Shown here: one piece after another, positions 1 through 13,389 of the stretch
Numbering within the stretch: the first letter of the stretch is position 1
Layout of the letters: every line of letters begins with the position of its first letter
Source of the DNA: Oxyruncus cristatus
Taxonomy: Eukaryota > Chordata > Aves > Passeriformes > Cotingidae
NCBI GenBank assembly: GCA_013399855.1
Contig: VXAY01005956.1
Coordinates: 1,595,319-1,659,318, forward strand
Length of the DNA: 64,000 nucleotides
Reading direction: 5' to 3'
Notes under the pieces: model-generated
Database searches by the model: none
The model's input: only the letters and a program-made list of their open reading frames with translations
What the model was told of the DNA's origin: nothing
Position numbers and translations under genes: made by a program

Positions 1-3000
1 GCAGCTTCTCCCACCCCCGTGTGTGTCATGAGACAGAACTTGTTGATTTGGGGGTTCAGCAACAGACCGAGTCTCCTCCAGCTGTCAGTTTGCATGATAA
101 AACTAAACGAAACCGTTATTATTTCCAAATGCAATTTTCCAGTTCTTGGGTAATTTGGTTTACATTTTCCAGGAAAGCTTTATGGCAGCTACACCAGATG
201 CAAAGTTCAACCTCTTTCTCTTAATCAACTAACGCCATAGCTACTTACCAATGTTTTTAAGCCTCTGATGTGTTCAAAGCCCACAGCCTAATTTTTCACA
301 GTCATACAAGGGTCATTACCATTTCAATTTAGAAACCTAATGTATCCTGTGGAATGTTTTGGGGTGAACAGATTGCAGTTTGAAAGTTAAAAATTCATGT
401 CTGTTTTAGCAAATGGCAGATAAATATAAGGACCTCCCAGGCAAACCTAAGACAGTGAAAATTTCTGAGTCTCACATAAATGACAATCCTCTTTCTTGAA
501 AATGAAAGCAATGATTCTTCTGTGAGTAAATAAAGGGGATTATTTGAGGGCTTTTTAATCACCTGTTATAGCTCTATCAAAATCCTGCTCAGAAATCCCT
601 ATTACTTCTCTCTCCTAGGCATCTCCTTATTAACAGCTTATCCCCCATAGCACAGGTGATGTGTCAGAGCCCACACAACACGTCCATATAGGGCTCGTTG
701 GTACTTTTACATATTTGAGGCCTTCTCTGCAAATCCATGCCAGACCAAAAGCTCCATCATCTCAAGTTTCATTCCACACCCATTTGGGGATGAAACTGTA
801 AGGGCTGACAATGCAGAGGTACCTGCTAATGCCACCTGTATGAATTGGCTCATTGGAGCAGGGCCTGCTCACCTGGTGGCAAACCCCAAGGTCTGTCTTT
901 GGGGGTGGCAACCCTGTCTGGGCACGAGAGCTCTGCAAGGCCAAGAACTACCAAAAAGAAGTTCAACTTTGCATGAGGAACAAAACACACAGGAGAAGGT
1001 GATGCTGTGTCAGGAACATGAAAGCAGACAAAATGGAGGCTCAGTCAGGGGCCTATGGCTCCCAGCAGAGATGAACTTGTGCTCCTCAAGGTGATTCATT
1101 TTGCCCCTAAAAACAGGGTATTTTAGATAAAAGGGCATATTGTGGCTATGATTAGTGGTGCCTGTCCCAACTCTGACATGGACTGCCCTGACAACATCTC
1201 CTAACCTTAGAAACACATGTTAAACCAGGCTCATAACTTAGTGGGGTCTGTCAGTTTTTTGCATATAAAAATAGCAGTTTTCTCTCTTTTTACAATGAAG
1301 ACAGGATGTACAGTACTTCATCAAACAGAAATGAACTCAAATAGCTTATATAAATTACATCTATTTTCAACTATCTTTGCTAAAAACATTTCATCTACTA
1401 CAGAACACTCATGAGTGTTTGCAACACATCTGTGGAATAAAAAAAGAGTTAAGCATAAAAGGGTATTAAGTCATCTGTTTCAGAGGGATTTTTGTATTAG
1501 ATCTTGTTCATTTATTAAGTGTAATGTGATAGAGGCCAGATGATTAATACAGTGTGGTGGGAGTGATGTAACAGGAAAGATAAAAACGGATATCATAAGC
1601 AGAGAAGAGGACAGGGATGTGGAGGGGTACACAGGAGGGTTGGGATAAGGAGGTTAGTGTTTACAGTGTCTGAGTGTGACTAACCTCCTTTGGAATGAAC
1701 TTTAGGGAAGATTTACTCTTTTGGATGGTGATTATATTCCATGGGATGTCCCAAGTGAGGGAAGAGAGTATTACTCTGCTTTGAGACATGTACTACCCCT
1801 ACCCCCAACATGTTCAAACCACTTTTCTGCACCTTTGGGGAGGGAGGTTTTGGTTGTCTCCATCTGTTTTGACTGGTTCCCACCAGGTCACCCCACCGCA
1901 AGCCTGGCATGGACTCAGGGCAGAAGAGGCAGAAGTGGTGTTCTGTGGATTAGGGGCACAGCTGAGAGGGGAGTGACTGGAGGATTTGTAAATCCCTGCT
2001 ATTAATTAATAGGTCCAGCTGACATTAGTAAGAAATGCCTGGAGAGCCATCTTAGCTATCAACAGTGTTGACTGACCAAGATATAAAAAAAGATGGAATT
2101 TATCCAGAAAGTCTCCCTGCTTTCAGATACATTTTCTACCATAGCTGTTGATACCTCTCACATCTTACTGGATTTTGGATGAATCCTTTAACTGGCTTGA
2201 ACCAGAAACTGTAAAACTCAGTGCCTAACCAGGTGTCCCGTAGGAGAGTACTAAGGAATTCAGTTAAAGTTGTGCTCAAGGTGTGACCTGGGTCTGGACA
2301 GTGAAAGAAAGCACCCACTACCTCGACACCATAACAGAATACTTCTACAGCAGGGCCTGTGAGCTCCTTGTAAGTGTCAGATTTTCAAACACATTTAACA
2401 TCAGCACATTTCACTGGGGATGTCTGGGCAGATTTTCAAAGATCTGATCATCCAAGAACATCTACTGAGTGCCTAAACCTGAGGGAAATGTAGAAGGTAT
2501 TATAAGTTGGCCAGATTGTTCACTTGCAGTTTCTACATTATGATCACACCAAGTCAAGTTGCATAAGGTGATGTCAACACAGGAGAAGCAAAGAAGGAAG
2601 GAAAATGCTCAAGGTCGCCCATGGCAGCACAGTGTGCTGATGTGCTGAGATCCCACAGTTCTGTCTCTAGTAAGAACACTTGACAGGTTTCACCCAGAAC
2701 AGCCAGGAACATAAAAACCATTTCTGCTTAGAAGGAGGATTTCCCTTCAGAGAGGGAACTGCTCAGGGGAATCTGATTTCTGTATTGACTTTTACATATA
2801 CAGAAGGTGACTAAAGGAATTAGGCCAGCCTGGATTGCTCCAAGGGGATAATAAGCCCCATGGTGAAATGGAAATGCATGTGGATTGTTCTACATCCTCC
2901 TCTTTCTAAGGACTTTCACATACTATGAAAACAAACCGTACTTTTGTTTCCAAATAAAGGCTGTCTCATTACTAGAGTCGGGCCCAAAGACCCATGGAGA

Positions 3001-4305
3001 ACATCTGGTGCCCAAAGTCCCCCATGATGCCAAACTCACAGGGTTACGTGCAGAACTCATTGCCTGGGCCAGAGCAGTGCAGGATGTCACCTAAGGAGAG
3101 CCCCTGGCTGGAGAACAGCTGTTGCCCTGCCTGGAGAGAAGATGCAGAGGTCAAGCCAAGCTCTCTGGCCACAGAGCAGTGCAAGAGCGAGAAACCAGCA
3201 GAGCTCAGCTCTCCACTGAGCCAGGAGAACCAAACTGACCTTTTCTCTCTCTGATGTAGCTGACGCACTACTGGTAGCTCAAGACTTTTTACCAACTCGA
3301 CTAACAATAATGAAGGCAGTATGACAATAAAGCCTATGCAGTGGTGGGAGCTGTCAGCATTTCTTACAGTCTTCACAAGGTCAGCAGGTATCTGTGGTGT
3401 GCTCTCTCTTGCATTACAACATTGAGGGTTCTGCTGCTTCTGCTTCCCTCTTCTGACCCTTTCTGCTGCAATGAGGCAAAGCCAGGGCCCTGGTTTTAGT
3501 TCATGAGTGGAGCTCAAGAGAAAAACTTCTCCTGACAAGAAGTCAGAATTATGTGGAGTCCTGTCCTATGGTTTCTAAGGAGTTTAAAAAGACAATTCAG
3601 TGAGACACTGAAGAACTAAGTATGGGCTCTTTTTTTATCAACCTGAATAAGACTGGAAAGCTTTATACTCAAAATGTTTGTTTCCATTAAACAGCAGATT
3701 CTTTCCTTACCCTGTTCTCCAAAGAGCACCCTGTACATGCATGTCTGCTCCCTTCAGAACAGCCCAGTGTACAACAGCTCCTGGGTTACATGGCAGACAA
3801 CACTGTGTTCACTAAGATAAGGTAATTACAGAACAAAAGATGCATTCTGACACCCTTTATGAAACAAATCCCTTTGTTCAGGGAATTAAGCAGTATCTGT
3901 TTGCTATCAGTTCCACTGCAGGAGTAAGGACCTTTACTTTTTTAAGATAGTAACAACCTTGTTTTTTAAAAAAAGTATTTATCTTTACCTAGCAAGCATT
4001 AGAATAAATCTCCCAACTTTGAAGAAACAGTGCTAGCCCACCGGATTTACACAGAGTTCTGAGACATTCGGTGTTGCACCTAAAGCATAAGCTACTACAT
4101 CATTTATTCACATGAAGAACTTAGTTTCAATTTATTTAAGAGCTTTCTAGCTTACACAGTGCCAGAGAAAAGCTTCAGAATGTTATCCTTATTCATTTGG
4201 AAACCAGAAAGCAAATAAGAGCACATAAGAACTTATTACATTTTAAAATGTCATGATAACGATGCCAGTCTCGTGTATTTTTTTGAGAAAGAACCTTTGT
4301 CTGTC

Positions 4306-4343
4306 TCTTTTTTCCTCCTTTTTTTTTTTCCTCCTTTTTTTTC
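4306..4343. repeat. Polypyrimidine (T/C) low-complexity tract beside gap
   Basis: An uninterrupted T/C run with blocks of T separated by CC and CTCC, ending at the N gap. The far side of the gap (4388 on) is ordinary sequence, so the repeat ends inside the gap. Confidence 0.85.
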
Positions 4344-4387
4344 NNNNNNNNNNNNNNNNNNNNNNNNNNNNNNNNNNNNNNNNNNNN
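4344..4387. other. Assembly gap of 44 N
   Basis: A run of unresolved bases directly follows a polypyrimidine tract (T and C only for most of 4306-4343). The gap probably reflects failure to read through a longer CT/T repeat, so its true length is uncertain. Open frames crossing it are not meaningful. Confidence 0.95.
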
Positions 4388-7300
4388 GTGTCAGTGACAA
4401 CATCAAGTTTGATAAATGGCTGGTTGCAAAAGCAGGGTAGGATGCTTGGCACTGCAAACCACATTTTCCAGAATTTCTGTTGGTCTGTGTGGCTTAATTA
4501 GAGGAAGTCCAACTTGAAATTCAAAATTACTGAATGTTTTCTGTAAAACTGAAGCTCTTTTTAGAGTCCCTTGGATTGTTCTGCTGCCTCCCAAAACAGG
4601 CATTTAAAATTGCCCAGTGTACCTGAATACATTAGATAGAAGAGTGCATTAGAGTGGAGCGCAGCTCTCAATCACACAGCTCTAAAACTGAACAAAACAA
4701 AGTTCCCCGGAATTGCTGAAATCAACTCTTTCAGATGTGTTCTGGAATAACATAGCAGAACTTGCTTCTCTTCCAGCAGCAAGCTTCTACCAATAAAAAA
4801 AAAATCTGTGGAAGGATAAATTAGGAAAAAAACAGAGCACAACCCTAATTTATAAGAGAGGAAGACTTTTGTATATGCTAAGCACAGTAATAATGGTAAG
4901 AAAATATTAGCAATCAGAAAGACTGATATGGTGGTTTAAGTGTTTCATATGGCTTAACTTTTATTACGGAGTCCTGCCTGCTTTTCACTACATCAGTGTT
5001 GTCCTCGTTAATGTCAAAAGGATTTATGTGTGCACAAGGAGGGAAGAATGTATGTCTATGTGTTTGCAGTCTCACCTGTTATCTTTCTCTTGTCATTATC
5101 TACCAACTTCCCTTCCAAAGGACAACATTTATAGCTCACTGGTAAATACAAGGCAGATAAATTTTATGTACTGAAGCAACATGAGTGTGAAGTTGGTCTG
5201 ACGCAATTGTATCAAACCAGCTGAAACAGATATTGTGTACACAACAGGAACATCTCTGGTTTCAAAGTTTTCATAAGGAAAAAATTCCTCTGGGTAAAGG
5301 AAATCAAAACACTGGGATGAAATACATTGGATCTCAGGAATTTCCTTTGCAACTACTAGGATCTCCACCAAAATGAACCATTAAAAAGCAATCGTTATTT
5401 TTCAACCCTATCAGCTACAGCTCATCATCAAAAGTTTAATTCTTAAAATCAGATACAAAATGTCAACAGACTGCAGCTGAATGCATCACGGACACAGAAT
5501 ACTCTTGCAGAGGTTTCATTAAGTCTAACATGATTTACAGGACTTAAGACACATTGCTTCAAGATTTTTATATCACTGCAGTAAGTACTCCAGGGATGTT
5601 TCTACCCACTCGAAATTGTTTTAGCTGTGCTATTAGCTGGGTCAGAACTGATGGCAGCATATATCAATTAGACTGTAGCAGTTTAATACCTGCTCCTATG
5701 CATCTGGTCACTCAGAGATTCACATCTAAGATTTCCATACCCTGAAAAGAATATTACAATAGAGCCCTGGAATGGGCTAGGGTTACCTCATTTATTTAAG
5801 AAGCAGCCTTAAAGAGAAGACATCAGGGGACTAGACCCATTCAGATTACAGATGTCCCTTCCATCCTCCACAGAGACTGGTAATGCTTCTTTCTTCTGAT
5901 TACCCCCAATCTTTGCCTCGACCATACTGGAGGTTCTGGGGCAGCACTGTAACTAACTGGGAACAGTGGGCTGTAGACTTTTTGATAAACTGAACTAGTA
6001 TCATTGACATTGATTAACTCCAGTTTAGGATCTGATAATTCTTTATTATTTTGAACCCTATTAAATAGAGAGCATTCAAAAAATAGTGCCACTTCAGTAT
6101 TTTGTCACACCTAGAGTCAGAAATACATGGGTGTTACTTCTGTCTAGAGAGGTAACTATAGTTAATGACTGTGTCAATGCTGACCACTACCTATATTTTA
6201 TATGACATGGCAGTAGGGTAGAACTACTGTGCTCTAAGTTGTTAACAGATACTTCTACTGGCAGTGAATTTGCCCCTGAAACTTACTGTGTTTGAGGATA
6301 AGTGCCCCTGTGACATAATTTTATTACTGAAGACCAAGTTTACCCACACATTTTTCACCGATGCAGCAGAACATGGTTAGAGCTGCTTTTTTAGTAACAC
6401 CTAAGAGGCTCAGTCTCTAAGGTAAGGAATTGTGTCTGGTGTCAACAGGTGAGGCATTTGAGAAACATCTTACTTCTCTGCTCTAAGAGTGTGAGGTTTT
6501 TAGATTGCTAGAAATACTGGGGGGTGTGCACCAGGTCTACACAGCAAGAGGCAGTTTACAGCCAAATGACTTTATGTGAAACCAAAGGTCACTAATACAC
6601 TGTTTGTGGTTATGTCCTTATGATCCGTGTGCTTCTCTGTACCTGCTACTCCACAGAGGTGTCATTTTTAGCATAAGAAAAGCAGGACATCACCAAAAGA
6701 CTGTAGAATCAGTTCTACAGAGCCCTTCCCTGCCTATTCTTTAAACACTATGCATATCTGTAACAGAGTACCTCATTCTAGCAACACTAACATGAGCTGC
6801 CAAGACCTCTTGCTCCCTACCTGTGCCAAGATGTGAAGCAGGAACAAAGACAATTCAGTATAAAGACTCAAAATATGGCTAAGCCTCATGATCAGGAAGA
6901 ACATTAGGCTTAATAATATTCTGTTAGTGCAAAGGACTGAACATATAAACCAACTCAAAACCTAACCTGCATATTAACGTGGCAGTAGCATTTTTAAAAT
7001 AAAGCTGTTAGAGTTTAACAAAACCTTAATGTAAGATGAAACTAGGGCAGAAAAGATGAATTAAGGGCAGAAAGCTATAGGATTTGCCCTCCAAACTTTA
7101 CAGTGGGGGAAATCCATCTCTTTTAGCATAAATGTGTGCAGTTTTACAGTGGTCCTGCTTCTGTATGAATTTCAGAATACATTTACTAGAAAATTCATTA
7201 CATGAAACATTTATCCCATGAATAAATTAGAGACTCTGAATTACAGTGCAATAAAACTTTTGCTGCTAGAAAGATTTTTATGGGTGAAATAATGTGAAAA

Positions 7301-10300
7301 TTAGTAACATTAAATATGATTCTTCTTAACCCAGAATAGTCACCACACAATTATTTTGACATGTTCTGGCATACATCATCATAGATCTAGTCAAATAGCG
7401 TTATAGAACAGATTTGGAAACCTTTTATAAGGCATCAAGGAACACACAAAAAAGGGCAATGAAGAGGAAAATTTTCAATCCTAAACTGCTGAAGAGAGCA
7501 ATTTTTGCTACTACATTCAAGAAAAGCAGGATGCCTTCTTTTTTTCCAGAAGATTTTCACTCAGTCCTGGAGTGGATGAACAAATAATTTCACTTTTGTA
7601 TCTGTTGTGCATTGGTTTGATGCTCTAGCACAGGGCAAATGCACTGAAGCCAAACCTCCCTACCCATTAAACGTGAAGTCTTCATGCTGTGCTGAGGCAT
7701 AGGATCACTCCTCTACTAAAAAATTCTAAACTTAGTATGTATACAAAGCTGCCCTGTGCCATTAGTAAACCACAGGTAAATCCACTAACAAAGTGTTAGT
7801 GGCAGCCTTTTGGGGGCCAGATCTCACCAACCTTTTCTACACAGAGCAGGCAAGTGCATATGTTGAAAGATGCTGCCACTTCCTGTGAATAAACAGAGTT
7901 GAAACTTTAAATCCTTTTTGGAAGGTATGGTACTGGGTTGGTTTCAAGCTAGACTGACAAGGCAAATGAGATATTTCACCTGCTCTTCTCACCCTAAGAC
8001 AACCTAACCTTGGACAAAATGCCTTATACCTGAAGTGACTAAAATCTGGTTGGATGAAGACCACTGCAAGAATTTACATCTAACTTCAGATAGCAGAGTT
8101 TCCTTATTCTGTGCTTTCAGCAGTCTGATGGAACTGCCATGTGTCACAGAGCTGCCATACTGCACTCAGATGCCTCAAAACACTAGTGCCAGGCTTGAAA
8201 GAGAATTGTCTCTGCTTTGGAGTGCTTGTTTACAAAAGAAAACAGATTATTTTTGCTTTATTGTGCAAGGGCTTTTAGGGGAAGAGGGACTGAATCCATG
8301 TATTTTCTCTGGGCATCTCCCTATTCACAGATTTTTGTCTAGTTAGGTGGATCTTGGGTTTTGGCAGACTCACAGCAGACTTTGTTTATTGCCTATTTTG
8401 TGTGGAACTTTTTCTGGAGGTGCCCCTTTGCAGACTCAAATAAATGTTTACGAGTGTTAAAGTATGTCTCTTTCTTAGGAGGGAAAAAACACTGATGCAA
8501 CGGAAAGTGCGAGGCTGCAGAGCACCCTGTGCACACCAGCTATTCCAACCCAGAGTGCATGAGCATGACTGTATTCAAAGGAGGTAAATCAGACACCCTT
8601 GAATGCTTTATCTCCCTCTCTCTCTCTGTTTGGTTTCCCACAGCATAACTTTACACATTACCTCATGACATCTTTATAGTGGTGGAGAAAATGATTAGAC
8701 TCCAGTCCTTGAAAAATCGCAAACACAGACTCATTTGTAGCATTTGGCTGCTCTAATTAGCACATCACTGAGGGGTAATGAATGGAAGCCTGTGAAGAAA
8801 CTTAAAAATTAGTACCACTAGCAATGTTAGAGTAAAAATCAGAACTGTGAGTAACAGTACTCAAAGGATTTGGGTAATTACTGGATACTCCCAATATAAG
8901 GTCTGTCACTTGATCCTAAGGGACTCTAAGGCTTCAACAAGCCCCAGAGGCCCAATATTCTACCCCAATAAATGAGGCTCACAAAGTTCACTCAGAGTTA
9001 AAGACAGCACCGCGACTCTATTGTTCTTCCTTTCTTTTTTTAAAGGTGGTTCTTAAACTGCATGGAATTGGACAACCTTCTCTTTTTATGCTAATCACTG
9101 GACTCCTCCATCTGTAATGAGATATTATAGTTTCCATGTGTGTGAAACCATGGAAATTACATCACTCAAAGTGTGCAAGGCTGCATGGATTCCTAAAGCC
9201 CGACAAACAGCTGTAGTGTTTGTGCTAAGGCTCTTTAAACATTTCAATGGTCTCCAAGCAATTTGAAAGGTGGGAAAGGAAATGTTACTCTTCAGGGGAT
9301 GGAAAGAGACCTTGACCATGCAAAGGGAGGGCAGTGCCTTCACCTGCTCCTGCCTCAGCCCCCAGGCCACCCATTCCACCAGCCCGTGACCAACGGCAGC
9401 AGAGGGGCAAATCTGCTCTAAAGCATTTCCCCCTCCCAAAAAAGGATGACTGCAGGCCAGGTTACACCAGATCACAAAAGGCAGCCATGGGCAGCCTACA
9501 GAGAAGACCAAGCTGGCTCTTGCCAGCTCTAGGAAGCAGTGCTGGCCTGGCACTTCAGAGAGCCCTCCCTCAGCTAAGCAAGAGCTTCCTCCTCGCTTAT
9601 GGTGGGAAGCTTTAATTCTGACCCATTCTCAACTTGATGTAAAGGGACTCCAGACTGTAATTCATAACATATTTTTTTAAAACGTCCCTTAGGATCAACA
9701 ACTTTTATTGCAACCTTCAGATGCACCATGCTCTTGTAAAGCTAGATTAAGTTCTGGTCTAAACGTCACGACCCTTTCCTCTCCCTTCCTTTCTACCTCC
9801 CATCATTTTCTGTTTTTTTCCTAAGTGATTTCACTCTTAAGATTAAAAAAAAAAAAAACAACCAAAAAAGAAACCCAAGAACCAAAATCTGTATATAAAC
9901 ACTGGCAGCTTTCAGGCTTGCCTTTCATCCTGATCTGAATGGGCAAAGAGTGTCTGTCCATTTGCAAGCTTTTCCAAGTGAGCCTAGAGGGGCCTGTTTA
10001 CCAGAGATCGAATCTCTGGCAAACAGCTCATTGCAGCTCTTCAAACAAGCTGAAATTATGACCTTATGTTATTGTTTCTCAACAACCCAAACCTTTGATG
10101 TAAACTAATGTTGACCTTTCCAGCATAAATTTGACATGAAGCCACTTTTGTTTCCAGCGCCCTATGAAAATTCAGCTACAGTCTTATTGGATAAAGCCTT
10201 TTTATGAGATAATAAATAATAGATAACAAACAACTGAAGCCAATTTAGTCATTGAAGTATTTTCTTTTCCTGACTATCATAATGGATCTTTTCTACCTTG

Positions 10301-11160
10301 GCTTGTGTAAGACTGTCTCATGCCACACCGTGGGCCCATCCAACCTAAGCCAAAACCTAGTGAAGTCAATGGAGAAACTTCTTTAGAATTTCAGGTCTTC
10401 AGCCTCTGGGTGAAACCTAGATTACACTAAATGAAACTGCATAAATCCCATAGACCTCTGTGGGGTTTATACATTAAGAGATATTCCCACCATTCACTTT
10501 AGGTTTAGGCGGGTGTCCAAGGTAAGCTGGTGTCTCCCGAAATGAGATCATACCATTCGGGCAGTAAGGCTCCTAACTGAACCTCAGCAAGTGGTTACTT
10601 CTGTCAGAAAGCACACAAAGGTGCTTCCTGATAGAAGCACCTTTCCTCTACTGAACTGCTGACTCTACACCCTTGTTCTACCATGCAGTGTGATCTGCAC
10701 ATCTTCCCATGCTGCCCAAGAGTCACTAAAGATTGGCATGTGTAGGTAAGACTCTCTTTCAATAATGTATTTCATTTGTCATGACTAATTTCTAGCCCTT
10801 ATTATTTTGCCTATTAACTTTTGCAGTAGTAAAAGGGAATCAACAGACAAAAAAAGGAAGATAATTCTGTTAATTTTTCAAAGTGCTGCTATTAATATTT
10901 AGTGCTTCCCACACCAGCTTAGCACTTTTAAATACCAGAAATTTAGTTGGAGAATCCAGATAAAAAATGAGCAACCTTTACGTGGAGTCCATTAACTAAT
11001 GCTAAATTAAAGTGGCATTGAAATGGAATTAGAAGGATGTGTATAAAAAAAGAACACGTGACAAGCACATGGATACCACATGACTCCATTATGTTAAGTA
11101 GTCTTCCAGTAAGAGCAAATGAATTCATTCTGACCACACACTTAAAATGAAGCCAAACCT

Positions 11161-11263
11161 GTTTTTTTGTTTTGGTTTTTTGTTTGGTTGGTTGGGGTTT
11201 TTTTTGTTTTGTTTTGTTTTTGTTTGGGTTTTTTGTTTGTTTTTTGGTTTTTGGTTTTTTTTT
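11161..11263. repeat. T/G low-complexity tract
   Basis: About 100 bases are composed only of T and G on the plus strand, with irregular TTTTG and TTTGG units and a GGTTGGTTGGGG core. On the minus strand it gives an A/C tract that creates a spurious Lys/Thr/Asn-rich open frame (10943-11275). It could be a decayed poly(A)-type tail or simple-sequence expansion. Confidence 0.9.
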
Positions 11264-11360
11264 AATAAATGTCAAAATATCATTTCATTGGTAAACTAAG
11301 CTTATTATCTTTTGCTGGGCCAAAAAACTCGTAAGACAGTGCTTCAGTGCTAAAAAAAAT

Positions 11361-11410
11361 AACTCACTATATATCAGCATAACTCACTATAAAATCACTA
11401 TATATCAAAT
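11361..11410. repeat. Short imperfect tandem repeat
   Basis: The unit AACTCACTATA recurs twice and a related TCACTATATATCA unit recurs at both ends, giving about 2.5 imperfect copies of a roughly 17-20 bp motif in AT-rich intron. Confidence 0.7.
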
Positions 11411-13030
11411 AGTAAGAACCTCACTTTCTCCTACAGATATTGCACGAACTGGGGATTCAACCCTTAGCTGAGCCTGTCACAGTAATCTGCTTTGCTGCCT
11501 GACACATGCTTGGAGTGTCTGAATTGTATTCTGCAGAGAGCTTGTGTTGCTTCCCTCCATGCCTAACAGAGTAAATATGAGCCAAGTGCAAAACAAAGGT
11601 GATGAACCCAAGCATTTCAGGTAAGCTCCACTGACAGCACCTCATTGCCTAACCCAGTAACACCTTCAGGGATCACTTGAAAGAACTATCCCTTAATGTT
11701 GGAAACATTAAGCCTTGTCTCTACAGTCTAGTTTGGGGGGCAGACTAAGAGGCTATGCTTTTTTCTGGAGAGCAGAGATCCATGCTAATAAAACACCCAC
11801 TTGTGAACTTCTCTTGCTAATCATAAAGCAAGTCCCATGCAAATCACAGAAACAGTAATGACAAATTTCATGGGTTGGTCATGGCAAAAATAGCAGATTT
11901 CACAGCATGACACTGATTAAGAGACACAGACAGGAAAATCACAAATAAAGACATTTAAGCTGCCAAGAAAAGGATGTTTTTAAGTATGAATGCTTTCTTT
12001 ATTAATACAGTTGTCCTGGATGGATATTCTCCAAAGCAGCAAAACTGTCACTAAACAAATGTGTAACCCAAAAATAATCCCACTTTTAGGAACAGTTTAG
12101 TCTCCCTAATTCTTAGTTTACGTACTGCTGAATAATGAAGTGGACAAGAATACAGGATGACACAATGAACTTCAAAGGAATGCATTTTCTGAGCACAGGC
12201 TTCCCTGAACTGGTGGCTCAAGTCGTTATGCCAACATTAGCATAAAGGAGGCATCACACAATTCTGCATGAGAAGAAACCCCAAGGGAAGCCTCCTAGTG
12301 TCAGACAGTGAGTGTCAAACAAGGTCCCAGTTCTCCCTGATGGACTAAGACTTCATGTTTATTTTTAGAGGCATTGACTAATCACTCATTGCACTGCAGG
12401 TCCGTGTCCAACTGCTTGTCCAAAATTCATGAAAAATTCAAAGCCACATTTAATACAACTGCTTTAGGACTAAGGTTAAGTAGCTCAGGTCAGTACAAAC
12501 CCACTCTTTTTGTTGTAAGAATGGAGTTTTTATCTAAACTCAAAGCTGAACCCAGGAACAAACAATTAAAGCTCAAGTCTCTATTACAGCCCAGAGACCC
12601 TGGTGGGGAGCCAGAACTTGCACAAAGCAGTGGTGTCTCCTGCCCCATTCAGGTCCTTCTGCACCACCAACTCTTCCTGCTGTTCTCCATGCTCTGTGAA
12701 AGGGGCTGCAGAAGGAAATGACAATTCTGGAGAAAAATAACCTAAACTGTTTACTAGATCATTATCCTGTGCTCTGTGACTTTTGCATTCAATAGAAATC
12801 GTTGTTTTTTAAAAAAGAAAATAAACCCCATAACATCTCTAAGTCAGAAAGGGAAAAACTTAGCCAAGACCAAAATGAAAATTTTGGGGAAATTGTAATA
12901 TTGACCATTAATTTGATAGATAAATTCAAAAATACTATGATATTATGTTCCAGAAATATATTTAAAAACTAGAAATATGTCTTTCTGAGAATTACATATG
13001 TTTCACTTTGATTTGGGGAAAAAACAATAT

Positions 13031-13086
13031 ATTCCATTTCACTGGTTTACTAAAATGCATTCCATTTCACTTGTTTATTACATCAA
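13031..13086. repeat. Imperfect tandem duplication, about 29 bp, two copies
   Basis: ATTCCATTTCACTGGTTTAC is followed by a second copy reading ATTCCATTTCACTTGTTTAT. The copies differ at few positions, which suggests a fairly recent local duplication. Confidence 0.8.
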
Positions 13087-13359
13087 TTCTTAAGTTTTGT
13101 CCTTTCAGGCCCTCCAGCGGCTCTGACAACCAAAGGGGAACACAACAGCACAGTTCCTACAAGCACAACGTGTCCCAGCAGAGGAGGAGACAAAAGTCTC
13201 CACAGTACAGTTCCAGGGTTCATGTGAATGTGGCCCTACACTGCAGGGTTTTTTTAGGATTGGAAAGGATGTGGCCTCCTACGAGAGCTCAGCACTCCTC
13301 AGGGCCATGGAGACAATGCAAAGAGAATTTTGTGAGGGGAGCCTCAGGGATCTTTCCAT

Positions 13360-13389
13360 TTCCATATGGAAGGATCCATATGGATCCTT
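13360..13389. repeat. Two overlapping perfect palindromes
   Basis: A 12-bp palindrome (13360-13371, TTCCATATGGAA) overlaps a 20-bp perfect palindrome (13370-13389) centred on CATATG with GGATCC in each arm. The pair could form a cruciform or bind a dimeric factor, but nothing in the context shows a function. Confidence 0.85.

Larger units (their letters stand above)
1..9999. other. AFF2 intron 3, distal part
   Basis: Intronic by position downstream of AFF2 exon 3 on the minus strand. It is AT-rich with scattered short open frames on both strands, none of which resembles a known protein or has convincing splice context. It holds a polypyrimidine tract next to an assembly gap at about 4300-4387 and a short CT repeat near 8620. 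A somewhat GC-richer patch at about 3000-3250 has open frames but no recognisable product. No RNA gene or mobile element was recognised. Confidence 0.6.

Noticed and set aside
3044..3538. 164-codon open frame on the minus strand
   Set aside because: It has no recognisable motifs, and a GC-richer local composition explains the lack of stops.
5846..5890. Possible CR1 3' end (GTCCCTTCCATCCTCC)
   Set aside because: Only a single short block matches and the neighbouring CR1 blocks are absent, so chance is likely.
9125..9553. 142-codon open frame on the minus strand
   Set aside because: Protein-like at a glance, but no domain, splice sites or homologue recognised; an overlapping plus-strand frame is equally open.
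10943..11275. Lys/Thr/Asn-rich 110-codon frame
   Set aside because: It is produced by the T/G low-complexity tract read on the opposite strand.
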